64,000 nt of DNA from Mucilaginibacter_A sp041088075 (GCF_041088075.1 NZ_JBGCVY010000046.1:4091-68090); one strand, 5' to 3'. Shown: positions 35,892 to 44,960, counted from the first letter of the stretch. Program-made: numbers and translations. The notes: generated by a model not told the origin, from the sequence alone.

Positions 35892-36959
35892 ATGGTTTCA
35901 GATACGCTTGATATACAAATCAACAAAGCGGCAACTTCGCGTTTGTCCGCAATTGATTTTGAAAATTTAGTTTTCGGCCGGCATTTTAGCGACCACATGC
36001 TGGTGGCCGATTATGCCGATGGCCAGTGGCAAAACTTCCAAATTTTGCCTTACGGCGATATGAGCATGAGCCCGGCAATTTCTGCTTTACATTACGGACA
36101 AACGTTTTTTGAAGGGTTAAAAGCGTATAAACTGGCCGATGGCCGCGTTTCTATTTTCCGCCCTAATAAAAATGCCGAACGTTTTAACAAATCTGCCGAG
36201 CGTTTGTGCATGCCGCAACTGCCCGAAGATTTGTTTATACAAAGCATTGCCGCACTGGTAGAAGTTGACCGCCAGTTTATCCCGAATAAAGAAAACCACG
36301 CATTGTACATCCGTCCGTTTATGTTTGCTACCGAAGCGGCTTTGGGCGTTCACCCTTCCTCCACTTACCGGTTTTGTGTGCTCACTTGTCCGGTTGGCCC
36401 TTTTTTCTCTAAAAATTTAAAAGTTAAAGTCGAGACTGAATATTCCCGTGCCTGCGATGGCGGGTTTGGGTTTGCCAAAGCAGCAGGAAATTATGCAGGC
36501 TCGATGTTGCCAATGAAAAAAGCATCGGAAGAAGGTTTTGACCAGTTGATCTGGACGGATTCGCGCGAACATGCTTATGTGGAAGAACTGGGCGCGGCAA
36601 ACATCGTTTTTGTGATAGACGGCAAAATCGTAACGCCATCAACCCGCGACACGATTTTAAAAGGCGTAACGCGAGACAGTATTTTAGAAATTGCCCGAAG
36701 CTGGAACGTACCGGTGGAAGAACGCCGCGTTGCCGTAACCGAAGTTTTGGAAGGCATTAAAAACGGAAAACTGACCGAAGCTTTTGGCGTTGGCACGGCC
36801 GCAACCATTACTTCTATTGTTGAAATTGGTTTTAACGGAGAAATTTTTTCGTTGCCAGATCCTGCAAAAGGCGAATTTGCACCTAAACTGCGCCGCGCTT
36901 TGGATGACCTGAAATACGGGCGAACTGAAGACTTGAACGACTGGAATTATATCGTATAA
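35892..36959 (+). CDS. ilvE: Branched-chain amino acid aminotransferase
   Basis: 355 residues, fold-type IV PLP enzyme: GQTFFEGLKAYK, YIRPFMFATEAALGV, and the cofactor-phosphate motif TDSREHAYVEELGAANIVFV with EALG-like C terminus LTEAFGVGTAATI. Interconverts Leu, Ile, Val and their 2-oxoacids. Its TAA stop is the first codon of a core repeat (36957-36968). Confidence 0.95.
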   Translation: MVSDTLDIQINKAATSRLSAIDFENLVFGRHFSDHMLVADYADGQWQNFQILPYGDMSMSPAISALHYGQTFFEGLKAYKLADGRVSIFRPNKNAERFNKSAERLCMPQLPEDLFIQSIAALVEVDRQFIPNKENHALYIRPFMFATEAALGVHPSSTYRFCVLTCPVGPFFSKNLKVKVETEYSRACDGGFGFAKAAGNYAGSMLPMKKASEEGFDQLIWTDSREHAYVEELGAANIVFVIDGKIVTPSTRDTILKGVTRDSILEIARSWNVPVEERRVAVTEVLEGIKNGKLTEAFGVGTAATITSIVEIGFNGEIFSLPDPAKGEFAPKLRRALDDLKYGRTEDLNDWNYIV

Positions 36960-36993
36960 AAGAAGCATTGCAATAAAGGCTTGCAAATAATTA

Positions 36994-37091
36994 GTCATTC
37001 TGAACTTGTTTCAGAATCTCTCAGGACATTGATTTTATGCCGATAAAAGAAGCATTGATCCTGAGGGATGCCGAAACAAGTTTAGGATGAC
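36994..37091. repeat. Composite hairpin with core in the loop, copy 1
   Basis: GTCATTCTGAACTTGTTTC...GATCCTGAGGGATGCCGAAACAAG...GGATGAC with core 37044-37055 preceded by TTTTATGCCGA. Nearly identical to 37335-37430; the two flank the MITE-like element at 37119-37330. Confidence 0.75.
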
Positions 37092-37118
37092 AATAATTTA
37101 ATTTTAGTGGCAACACTT

Positions 37119-37330
37119 AGAAACTGTTTAAATTTGATTTAAAGAATATATTATGGAAGAAATTCATTGCCGTCCCGTTGACGGGACGGTTGCAGAAATT
37201 AGAAAGCAGGCTTTAGCCGAATCAAGATAACCATTTTTTGGCTAAAGCCCTTTAATGCCTGCCATTGTTCCGTTGGCTAAAGCCAACGGCAATTAAAAAA
37301 TATATTCAAAGTCGTTTTTAAACAGCTTCT
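37119..37330. mobile_element. MITE-like element with imperfect terminal inverted repeats
   Basis: Left end AGAAACTGTTTAAATTTGAT, right end mirrored as AGAAGCTGTTTAAAAACGAC; both continue into AATATATT. Inside are two strong hairpins, CCGTCCCGTTGACGGGACGG (37170-37189) and CCGTTGGCTAAAGCCAACGG (37270-37289), and GGCTTTAGCC-type words. No coding frame. About 212 bp. Target-site duplication is not obvious because repeats lie on both sides. Confidence 0.5.
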
Positions 37331-37334
37331 TATT

Positions 37335-37430
37335 CATTCTGAACTCGTTTCAGAATCTCTCAGGACATTGATTTTATGCCGATAAAAGAAGCATTGATCC
37401 TGAGGGATGCCGAAACAAGTTCGGCATGAC
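37335..37430. repeat. Composite hairpin with core in the loop, copy 2
   Basis: Almost a copy of 36994-37091, with core 37383-37394. Together with the MITE-like element these fill the 481-bp gap between ilvE and the next gene. Confidence 0.75.
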
Positions 37431-37440
37431 AGAAAAACCT

Positions 37441-39261
37441 TTATCGGCGTGCTTCTTTTAACGCCCTTTTTTCAATGCGCTTTAACCGGCGCATTTTTCT
37501 TTTCTCCTGGCGCTCGGCTTTTTGCGCTATCCGTTCCTGCTTGTTCTGTTTGTAGTCGGCTGCTTTTTGCCGCAGGTTTTGTTCGATTTCTGCCGATAAA
37601 CCAATGGATTCTTTGATGCCGACATAAACCGAACGCCAAAGCAAACCCAAATAAGAACTGTTTTCTGGCCGTTGGTAAACCACATTGGCCACGCGGACAG
37701 AATCGTTAAAACGTGGATTGTCGCGGATCAGCAGAAAAGCATTGGCCAAAATAGAAACGAAAGGCATCTTTTTAAGTGCATTTTTTTCATCTTTCCGCAG
37801 CAGCATCACATTCAAATCGCGATACAAAAAAGTAACCTTGCCCGTCGCTTTTTTGGCGTTGGCCTGCATATCGAAATTTAATGAGGTTACAATGCCGTTT
37901 GTAAATTGGATCAGGCCAAGCGGTTTGGTGGCCGGATTCAAATTCACCAAATTCATTGATTTTAAATTTCCCTGGTAATATAATGTATTGGAAGTATCGG
38001 CCGGATCAAACTGCAGCCGCAAATCCAGCTTGCCGTAACCCATTAAATAGGTGGAAAAGTTTGCCGTTAGCTTCCGGTTGGTTTGCCCGATTGTGTCTTC
38101 GCCGGTAACAATATTGCTGATTGTGCCGCTTAATTTTCCAAAACTGATGGCTCCGCGCAACTTGGTTTTAGCGTTGATTTCTGTATAAACCACATCCAAA
38201 TTATAAATTCGCACAGTTTTGATATTCATTGTTTGATGCACGTTTTTGAGCAGCGCATACAAACCGCTTTTCGAAAAATTGGTAGGCTTTCTGGGCAAAG
38301 TTCCGTTGAAAAAAACTTCGGCTTTGTTTCCGTAAACGTTAATATCCGCAGCAATAAATTTACGGTAACTGATAAAGTTGTGGTAATCAAAACGGTTGAT
38401 CACTACCGAATCCGTTATCAAATTAAAACTCCTTCTTGCCAAAGCTTCATTTGCCGATGCTGTTTTTATAGGCATAAAAACAGCATCGGCAATTTTAACG
38501 CTGGCCTTGGCGCTCGAAAACGTAACCGAATTGGCGCGGTACTGGTACAAACCATTTGCCGTAAAGCCACGATAATTGTGGAATACGGCCGTAATATCTT
38601 TAAAAAAATTAAACCTCGTTTTATCATTTTGACTGGAAGAATCTATCAGCAAATCGGTTCCGGTAACGTCAACATCTTTTAAACGGGTAATTTTGGTCTG
38701 GTTGTTCAGCTCTTCCTGGTACAGCAAATCAATATTCGTAAACAACAACTGCCCGATATGAACGCTTTTTAACGAACCGGAAATGCGCTGATAGAACGTT
38801 TTTTTACCACTGTCGGGCAAATCGTGGTTGCGCAATTGGCGGTAAATAATTTTAAGCGAAGGGTTTTTTAGTTCGATGGCATTGATAACCAATTGATTTT
38901 TAAAATACAAATCGTACGGATGGACATGTTTCAATACAATCTTATCAACCGATAAAGTATATAAATTATTTGGCGCGGTGCCTGCTTCTTTTAGCCGGTT
39001 AAAAACAGCAAGGTCAGGTTTTAGCGTGAGGTGGTCAATCACGATAAAACCGGGAAGCACATGCAAACTGCTGTTGGCAAAATCAATTTGGTACAAACCG
39101 TTGCTCAGCTTAAAAACGGTACTTTTTAATCGGGTTGAAAGGACCGGGGAAAAATAAATATTTAGGATCAGCCCGATCAGCAGCATCAAAAACAGCAAAG
39201 CCAGCAAGGGCCAGCCAATTCTTTTAAACCACTTGTTACCGATCAAATTTTTAAACGTCAT
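37441..39261 (-). CDS. AsmA/DUF748-like envelope protein
   Basis: 606 residues from MTFKNLIGNKW; an upstream extension to 39417 is not protein-like. One N-terminal membrane helix (WPLLALLFLMLLIGLILNIY) and a long beta-rich periplasmic region, a highly basic C terminus (KNKQERIAQKAERQEKRKMR). The pattern of AsmA-like or DUF748 lipid-transfer bridges fits, but motif support is weak. The frame holds a perfect palindromic repeat (38453-38490) and a degenerate unit near 38985-39010, and the C terminus LKEARR is itself a near match to the core. Confidence 0.6.
   Translation of the reverse strand: MTFKNLIGNKWFKRIGWPLLALLFLMLLIGLILNIYFSPVLSTRLKSTVFKLSNGLYQIDFANSSLHVLPGFIVIDHLTLKPDLAVFNRLKEAGTAPNNLYTLSVDKIVLKHVHPYDLYFKNQLVINAIELKNPSLKIIYRQLRNHDLPDSGKKTFYQRISGSLKSVHIGQLLFTNIDLLYQEELNNQTKITRLKDVDVTGTDLLIDSSSQNDKTRFNFFKDITAVFHNYRGFTANGLYQYRANSVTFSSAKASVKIADAVFMPIKTASANEALARRSFNLITDSVVINRFDYHNFISYRKFIAADINVYGNKAEVFFNGTLPRKPTNFSKSGLYALLKNVHQTMNIKTVRIYNLDVVYTEINAKTKLRGAISFGKLSGTISNIVTGEDTIGQTNRKLTANFSTYLMGYGKLDLRLQFDPADTSNTLYYQGNLKSMNLVNLNPATKPLGLIQFTNGIVTSLNFDMQANAKKATGKVTFLYRDLNVMLLRKDEKNALKKMPFVSILANAFLLIRDNPRFNDSVRVANVVYQRPENSSYLGLLWRSVYVGIKESIGLSAEIEQNLRQKAADYKQNKQERIAQKAERQEKRKMRRLKRIEKRALKEARR
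38453..38490. repeat. 17-bp inverted repeat of core subtype B inside a gene
   Basis: GCCGATGCTGTTTTTAT at 38453-38469 and its exact complement at 38474-38490, loop AGGC. Both arms carry TAAAAACAGCAT cores (38457-38468 and 38475-38486). In the gene it reads ADAVFMPIKTASA. Confidence 0.92.
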
Positions 39262-39445
39262 CCCGTAATTATCTTTCTGCTGCTTGCTTATACGCTTAAA
39301 CAGCACAAATCTGTACAAGATATAGAAATAGTTTTTAAAAATGGGCGTTGGTAAATTGATTGCCGCATTTAAACCAGCCCGAAAAATTACATCTGCTTGT
39401 TCTGTAAATGCTGCCAAACTGTCATTTAGTTAATCAGGATTTTCT

Positions 39446-39453
39446 TACTTTTG
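39446..39453 (+). promoter_or_regulatory. -7 box before miaB
   Basis: TACTTTTG matches TAnnTTTG and lies 20 bases before the ATG. Confidence 0.5.
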
Positions 39454-39473
39454 CCTTCTCAATTTTTTAACTC

Positions 39474-40889
39474 ATGAATTTGGATCTTCCAACCAGTAAA
39501 CACGATGAAAGCCGGCAGGGCGAAGCGTTGGTGCTGGATAAACCAGTGCTGAAAAATAACGGGCGCAAGTTGTACATCGAAAGTTACGGTTGCGCCATGA
39601 ATTTTTCTGACAGCGAAATTGTGGCTTCTATTTTGGCCGATCAGGGTTTTGAAACCACTTTGGATTTTAAAGAAGCGGACGTGGTTTTTATCAATACCTG
39701 TTCCATCCGCGAAAATGCAGAGCAACGCGTGCGAAACCGGCTGAAAGAATTCAAGGTTTCCAAACAACGGAACCCTGGAATGGTAGTGGGCGTTTTGGGT
39801 TGTATGGCCGAACGTTTAAAAGCTAAATTTCTGGAAGAAGAAAAATTGGTTGACGTTGTGGTTGGCCCGGATGCTTACCGTGATTTGCCAAATTTAATTG
39901 AACAGGTGGACAGCGGACAAAAAGCCGTAAACGTGTTGCTTTCCCGTGAGGAGACTTATGCCGATATCAGTCCGGTTCGGTTGAACAGTAATGGCATCAA
40001 CGCTTTTGTTTCGATTATGCGCGGCTGTGATAACATGTGCTCTTTTTGTGTGGTTCCGTTTACCCGCGGCCGCGAACGTAGTCGCGATGCTTTTTCTATC
40101 GTCAAAGAATGTGCGGATTTATTTAACGCCGGTTATAAAGAAGTTACGTTGTTGGGCCAAAATGTGGATTCGTACAAATGGACGAATGAAGATGGCATCA
40201 CCCTGAATTTTGCCGGTTTGCTGGAGTTTGTGGCGTTGATCAACCCAAAACTGCGCGTTCGTTTTTCTACTTCGCACCCAAAAGATATTACTGATGAAGT
40301 GTTGTTCACAATGAAAAAGTACGATAACATCTGCAAATACATCCATCTGCCGGTTCAATCGGGCAACAGCCGGATTTTGGAACTGATGAACCGTACTTAC
40401 GACCGCCCCTGGTACATGAACCGGATTGATGCCATTCGCCGCATTCTCCCAGGTTGTGCTATTTCTACCGATGTGATTACTGGTTTTTGTTCTGAAACCG
40501 AAGAAGAACATCAGGAAACACTGAGCATGATGGATTACGTGCAGTACGATTTTGCTTACATGTTTATGTATTCTGAACGGCCGGGAACATTAGCCGCCAA
40601 AAGATATACGGATGATATTCCGGAAGACGTAAAAGGCCACCGTTTGCGAGAAATAGTTGACAAACAGCAAGCACATTCCCACCTTCGTTTGTTAGAACAA
40701 ATTGGCCAGGTGCAGCAGGTTTTGATCGAGAAGCGTTCCAAAAAATCAGCATTGGATTACAGCGGGAGAAGCGATAAAAATGCAACCGTGGTTTTTCCGG
40801 CGGATGACCGTTTTAAACCAGGCGATTATGTAAACGTTTTGATCGAAAAATGTACAACGGCTACCTTGATCGGTAAAATTGTAGGGTAA
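39474..40889 (+). CDS. miaB: tRNA-2-methylthio-N6-dimethylallyladenosine synthase
   Basis: 471 residues: UPF0004 domain with cluster Cys in SYGCAMN, NTCSIREN and VLGCMAER; radical-SAM Cys motif CDNMCSFC; C-terminal TRAM domain. Adds the methylthio group to i6A37 of tRNA; MiaE (17324) can hydroxylate the product. The TAA stop opens a core repeat whose final AT starts the next gene (40887-40899). Confidence 0.98.
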   Translation: MNLDLPTSKHDESRQGEALVLDKPVLKNNGRKLYIESYGCAMNFSDSEIVASILADQGFETTLDFKEADVVFINTCSIRENAEQRVRNRLKEFKVSKQRNPGMVVGVLGCMAERLKAKFLEEEKLVDVVVGPDAYRDLPNLIEQVDSGQKAVNVLLSREETYADISPVRLNSNGINAFVSIMRGCDNMCSFCVVPFTRGRERSRDAFSIVKECADLFNAGYKEVTLLGQNVDSYKWTNEDGITLNFAGLLEFVALINPKLRVRFSTSHPKDITDEVLFTMKKYDNICKYIHLPVQSGNSRILELMNRTYDRPWYMNRIDAIRRILPGCAISTDVITGFCSETEEEHQETLSMMDYVQYDFAYMFMYSERPGTLAAKRYTDDIPEDVKGHRLREIVDKQQAHSHLRLLEQIGQVQQVLIEKRSKKSALDYSGRSDKNATVVFPADDRFKPGDYVNVLIEKCTTATLIGKIVG

Positions 40890-40896
40890 AAACAGT

Positions 40897-42168
40897 ATGG
40901 AGATACAGGAAATAAAACAGCGGTTCGGCATTATCGGCAATTCTCCTTTGCTTAACCGCGCCATTTATATTGCAAACCAGGTTGCGCCAACCGATATTTC
41001 GGTTTTAATAACCGGCGAAAGCGGCAGCGGAAAAGAAGTTTTCTCGCACATCATCCACCAGATGAGTCCGCGGAAACATGGCCCTTTTATCGCGGTAAAC
41101 TGCGGCGCCATCCCTGAAGGAACCATTGATTCTGAACTATTTGGGCACGAAAAAGGCGCTTACACCGGTGCCATCGGCGAGCGGAAAGGTTATTTTGAAA
41201 CGGTAAACGGCGGCACTATTTTTTTGGATGAAATTGCCGAAATGCCTTTAGGAACGCAGGCGCGTTTGCTTCGGGTTTTAGAATCCGGGCAGTACATTAA
41301 AGTTGGTTCTTCCAAAGTCGAAAAAACCAACGTGCGTGTCATCGCGGCAACCAATGTTGATGTTTATGAAGCGGTAAAATCAGGAAAGTTTCGGGAAGAT
41401 TTGTATTACCGGTTGAATACGGTGCCGCTGCGGATTCCACCGTTGCGCGACCGGAAAGAAGATATTTATTTGTTGTTCCGAAAATTTACGGCTGATTTTA
41501 CAGCGAAATACCGTTCGCCGCCCATCCAAATGAACGAAGAAGCGCAGCAAATGCTGATCAATTACAGTTGGCCGGGAAACGTGCGCCAGTTAAAAAATAT
41601 TGCCGAGCAATTGGCCGTTTTGGAGCGCGACCATACCATTACAGCGCAAAGCCTGCTGCAATATATCCCGCAGGAAAACGGCAGCAATTTGCCGATGCGC
41701 ATCAATCAACAGAAAAAAGACGATTTTTCGGAGCGCGATATTTTATACAAAGTGCTTTTTGACATGAAGCGCGACATGACGGATTTGAAAAAATTAGTGG
41801 TAGATATCATTGAACATGGCGGCGTGGCTTCCAGTTATTCGGCCAACCCACAGGTTTTAAACCAGTTGTACCGCGATGTGGAACTGGAAAACGACCATCA
41901 CCAAAACCCAAACCAGCTTCACCAAAACCATCAGCAGGAACCCACTTTAACCATTCAACAGCCCATCGTTCAAAACAACAACAACAAAGAACTGAACATT
42001 ACGCACGAAGCCGAAGAAGTGGAAGAATCGCTTTCGCTGCTGGAAAAAGAATCGGACCTGATCAAAAAAGCGTTGAAAAAACACAAAGGCAAACGCAAAT
42101 TTGCCGCGCAGGAATTGGGCATTTCCGAGCGCACTTTGTACCGAAAAATCAAAGAACTTAATTTATAA
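40897..42168 (+). CDS. Sigma-54 interacting transcriptional regulator
   Basis: 423 residues. AAA+ domain from about residue 10: Walker A GESGSGKE, sigma-54 loop as GAYTGA, Walker B GGTIFLDEIAEM, Arg finger region LYYRLNTVPLRIPPLRDRKED. The middle linker is Gln/Asn/His rich (about 325-375), and the C terminus has a Fis-type HTH (KRKFAAQELGISERTLYRKI). There is no N-terminal sensor or receiver domain, so activity control must come from elsewhere. Start and the miaB stop share a core repeat, so the two are probably co-transcribed. lptE follows. Confidence 0.92.
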   Translation: MEIQEIKQRFGIIGNSPLLNRAIYIANQVAPTDISVLITGESGSGKEVFSHIIHQMSPRKHGPFIAVNCGAIPEGTIDSELFGHEKGAYTGAIGERKGYFETVNGGTIFLDEIAEMPLGTQARLLRVLESGQYIKVGSSKVEKTNVRVIAATNVDVYEAVKSGKFREDLYYRLNTVPLRIPPLRDRKEDIYLLFRKFTADFTAKYRSPPIQMNEEAQQMLINYSWPGNVRQLKNIAEQLAVLERDHTITAQSLLQYIPQENGSNLPMRINQQKKDDFSERDILYKVLFDMKRDMTDLKKLVVDIIEHGGVASSYSANPQVLNQLYRDVELENDHHQNPNQLHQNHQQEPTLTIQQPIVQNNNNKELNITHEAEEVEESLSLLEKESDLIKKALKKHKGKRKFAAQELGISERTLYRKIKELNL

Positions 42169-42206
42169 AAACCATTAAAAGCCGATAAGGCAATGCTTCT
42201 TTTACC

Positions 42207-42716
42207 ATGAAAAAATATGTGCTGCTGCTGATTGTACCTTTGCTGTTGCTGTTTCAATCCTGCGGCGTTTATTCGTTAAGCGGTGGTTCGGTTGGAAACT
42301 TAAAAACCGTAAACGTAATGTATTTTGAAAACGTTGCGCCTTTGGTTATCAATAATTTAAGCCAGACTTTTACCCAGGCATTGCAAGACCGTATCCGTAC
42401 GCAAACCCGTTTAAGCACGGTTCGCGGAGAAGCAGATGCAACTTTGGAAGGCCGCATCACCAATTATTCCATCGCGCCAACTGTTTTGCCGGCCAACACC
42501 ACCAACACCGCGCCGATTGTAAACACCAACCGTTTAACGATTACGGTTACTGTAAAATACACCAACAGTTTAGACCCGAAACAGAGTTTTGAGCAGCCGT
42601 TTTCGCGTTACAAAGATTACCAGGGCGATATCGGGACGCAGGAACAGGCTTTGATCGCGGCCATTATCCCACAGTTGACGGAAGATATTTTTAACCGGGC
42701 TTTTGCAAATTGGTAA
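42207..42716 (+). CDS. lptE: LPS assembly lipoprotein LptE
   Basis: 169 residues with lipobox LLLFQSC (Cys about 19) and the Bacteroidota LptE pattern: KTVNVMYFENVAPLV, LSQTFTQALQDRIRTQTRL, ATLEGRITNYSIAPT. LptE plugs the LptD barrel that inserts LPS in the outer membrane. A core (42193-42204) ends two bases before the start. Overlaps the next frame by 14 bases. Confidence 0.88.
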   Translation: MKKYVLLLIVPLLLLFQSCGVYSLSGGSVGNLKTVNVMYFENVAPLVINNLSQTFTQALQDRIRTQTRLSTVRGEADATLEGRITNYSIAPTVLPANTTNTAPIVNTNRLTITVTVKYTNSLDPKQSFEQPFSRYKDYQGDIGTQEQALIAAIIPQLTEDIFNRAFANW

Positions 42717-44349
42717 GCTAAATCGTTTTTCAACCGTGGAACAAATACAAACCGGGGCGAAGCCCGAAATTTTACAAAGCTTGATTGCCAATCCGGCTGC
42801 TGCCAATATAAATAATATAGCAGCTTTGGAAGCGTTGGTGCAGCTTTATCCGGCTTGCAGCATTTTCCACTTGCTGCTGGCCAAAGCGGCACAATCAAGC
42901 GAAGCAGAAACAGCGGTAAAAAGATTGCAAGCTGCCGCTGTGAACGTAGCCAACCGCGAAGTTTTGTTTAAGCTAATCCATCAACCGGAATTATTGGCTG
43001 CCGCAAAACCGGAAAAACTGTTTCCGCCGGTACAAATCCCGCAAAAAGCAGAACCTTTAAAACTGAATGCTTCTTTTGCAACGGTAATTTCGTTATCAGA
43101 TGACAATGAAGTTTTGGTTTCTGAAGAGATTGTTCCGCCAAAAACGGATGCTTCTTTTACCGGCATAAAATTGGTGTCCGAAGAGCAGCCGGAAATTATT
43201 GATGCTAAAATCGAACAAAATCCGGATGCTTCTTTTACCGGCATAAATTTGGTGTCCGAAGAGCAATTGACAACCGTTGACCCTGGCATCGAACTGAAAC
43301 CGGAAGAAGCGATGGCTGCCGAAAACGACCTTCGCGTAGAAGATGTCAGCTTAAATTTTATCAACACGGATGCACAAGTTGAACAGTCTGCGGAATTAGG
43401 AACCGAACTGGTTTTGGTTGAAGAAACGCCGAGCCCTTTTTCAATACAGGAAGATATTATACAGGAAACCGACCCTTCTTCTTTGCCCGATGCTTCTTTT
43501 TCCAATGAAATTGACGAAGAGGTTTTTGAGGAGATCATGGCGATTGAGGACATGGATTTTGGGGTGGTAAAAACAGCATCGCCGCAAAAACCTGAAGCTG
43601 AACCTCAGCCTGAAACCGAAACTGAACCTGAAACTAAAACGGAAGAAAAACCGGCTTTCACCATTCAGGACAAGGCGGAAAAAGATATGCTGAGCAGCAT
43701 TGCTTCTATTGATTACTTCACTTTTAACAACAAGTTCGGGCAAAACCAAACGCCTTCTGTTCAGGAAAAAGCGGAAGATAAGCAGGAAATTGTTCTGGCG
43801 AAACCGGAGTTATCGGAACAAACGGAGCCCGAAACGGTATCAAAATACCATGATGACAAAATGCCGTACACGTTTATGTGGTGGCTCGACAAAACCCGGA
43901 AAGAATATGCCGGAACTTACCAGCCTTACGTAAAAAACCAGCAAAACGAAAAGCCGGAAAGTAATTTGAGTGTTGGCCCGGAACTGCACCAGCAATACAT
44001 CGAAAGTATTTTTCATACCAAACCGCCGCACGAAATGGCGGAAAGCAGTTTGCCACCGGTGATCGAGCCGCCGGTAAAACGCAAGGAAGACCAGTTGATC
44101 GAGCGTTTTATCATCCAGGAACCGCACATCCATCCGCCTAGCAGCGATAAATTGGACACGGAAAACAAGGCTAAAAGAAGCTCGGAAGATGCGGACATTT
44201 TGGTAACGGAAACGCTGGCCAAAATTTATTTAGACCAAATGCTTTACCACAAAGCCCTGGATACGTATAAAAAGCTGCTGTTGAAGTTTCCGGAAAAAAA
44301 CCGTTACTTTACCGCCCAAATTGATTTGATCGAACAAAAAATAAATTAA
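42703..44349 (+). CDS. Low-complexity protein with in-frame core-element repeats
   Basis: 548 residues beginning at TTG. An N-terminal helical domain (about 1-110) and a C-terminal TPR-like helix pair (ILVTETLAKIYLDQMLYHKALDTYKKLLLKFPEK) flank a long acidic, probably disordered middle. That middle contains four core-derived peptides (LNASFATV, DASFTGIK, DASFTGIN, DASFSNE) and a further core at 43568-43579 (VVKTASP); two form a 78-bp in-frame tandem duplication ending LVSEEQ. The family occurs in Bacteroidota between lptE and secG; function unknown. Confidence 0.78.
   Translation: MQIGKLNRFSTVEQIQTGAKPEILQSLIANPAAANINNIAALEALVQLYPACSIFHLLLAKAAQSSEAETAVKRLQAAAVNVANREVLFKLIHQPELLAAAKPEKLFPPVQIPQKAEPLKLNASFATVISLSDDNEVLVSEEIVPPKTDASFTGIKLVSEEQPEIIDAKIEQNPDASFTGINLVSEEQLTTVDPGIELKPEEAMAAENDLRVEDVSLNFINTDAQVEQSAELGTELVLVEETPSPFSIQEDIIQETDPSSLPDASFSNEIDEEVFEEIMAIEDMDFGVVKTASPQKPEAEPQPETETEPETKTEEKPAFTIQDKAEKDMLSSIASIDYFTFNNKFGQNQTPSVQEKAEDKQEIVLAKPELSEQTEPETVSKYHDDKMPYTFMWWLDKTRKEYAGTYQPYVKNQQNEKPESNLSVGPELHQQYIESIFHTKPPHEMAESSLPPVIEPPVKRKEDQLIERFIIQEPHIHPPSSDKLDTENKAKRSSEDADILVTETLAKIYLDQMLYHKALDTYKKLLLKFPEKNRYFTAQIDLIEQKIN
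43148..43303 (+). repeat. In-frame 78-bp tandem duplication carrying core elements
   Basis: ATGCTTCTTTTACCGGCATA at 43148 recurs at 43226, exactly 78 bases (26 codons) later, with the following TTGGTGTCCGAAGAGCA; both read DASFTGI(K/N)LVSEEQ. The second half diverges. Repeat length keeps frame. Confidence 0.85.
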
Positions 44350-44361
44350 CCCATACCCGAA

Positions 44362-44712
44362 ATGTATTTAGTGCTTGTTATCCTGATTATTATTGTGTGC
44401 ATCCTGCTTGGCTTGATCGTATTGATCCAAAACCCGAAAGGCGGCGGTTTAAATTCTAATTTTTCGAGTTCAACGCAAATGATGGGCGTGCAAAAAACCG
44501 GCGACTTTTTAGAAAAAGGCACTTGGGTTTTGGCCATTGTGCTGATGGTGTTTTCGCTGGCCATCAATGTGGTTGCCAAAAGCGGGCCGGCAAGAGCTAC
44601 CAACATCCAAAACCAGGAACAAATTGAAAAAGCTTCTAAACTTACTGCCCCGGTCAGCGGTCCGCTTAATTTGCCGCCGGTAACCAGCCCGCAGTCGCCA
44701 GCAAAAAAATAG
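44362..44712 (+). CDS. secG: Preprotein translocase subunit SecG
   Basis: 116 residues: two transmembrane helices around the conserved PKGGGLNSNFSSSTQMMG loop, and a longer polar C-terminal tail than in E. coli. Accessory subunit of SecYEG. Followed by a core (44716-44727) and a terminator. Confidence 0.95.
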   Translation: MYLVLVILIIIVCILLGLIVLIQNPKGGGLNSNFSSSTQMMGVQKTGDFLEKGTWVLAIVLMVFSLAINVVAKSGPARATNIQNQEQIEKASKLTAPVSGPLNLPPVTSPQSPAKK

Positions 44713-44733
44713 GCATAAAAACAGTATCAGCTA

Positions 44734-44766
44734 AAAAGGCTTTTGGACAACCGGAAGCCTTTTTTG
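44734..44766 (+). terminator. Terminator after secG
   Basis: AAAAGGCTT(TTGG) and (CCGG)AAGCCTTTT with a short loop, then TTTTT. The core element lies between stop codon and hairpin. Confidence 0.85.
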
Positions 44767-44803
44767 TTTTCTATTCTTTCTGCCAGGATGGCACGTTCGT
44801 TTA

Positions 44804-44844
44804 TTTTAAAAACAGCTTCCTCTGTTTTTAAAAACGTAATTTTG
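44804..44844 (+). promoter_or_regulatory. groES promoter with overlapping inverted repeat
   Basis: TTTTAAAAACAG (44804-44815), loop CTTCCT, and the exact complement CTGTTTTTAAAA (44822-44833) precede the -7 box TAATTTTG (44837-44844) by three bases, where the -33 contact would be. It is not the CIRCE operator. It may bind a regulator or be a worn core subtype-B pair. Confidence 0.5.
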
Positions 44845-44960
44845 ACAAGCCAGAGCAGCCAATAAGCCAATATATGCACAAAAGTACATTTGGCACAGTT
44901 GCTGTTGAACCGTCTGCAAAAACATATTTTTTATCTAAAACTAAAAATTCAAAAATAACT

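Noticed and set aside
37441..39417. Longer AsmA-like frame
   Set aside because: The first 52 residues are not protein-like and cross the miaB upstream region.
44804..44833. CIRCE operator before groES
   Set aside because: Sequence lacks TTAGCACTC-N9-GAGTGCTAA.
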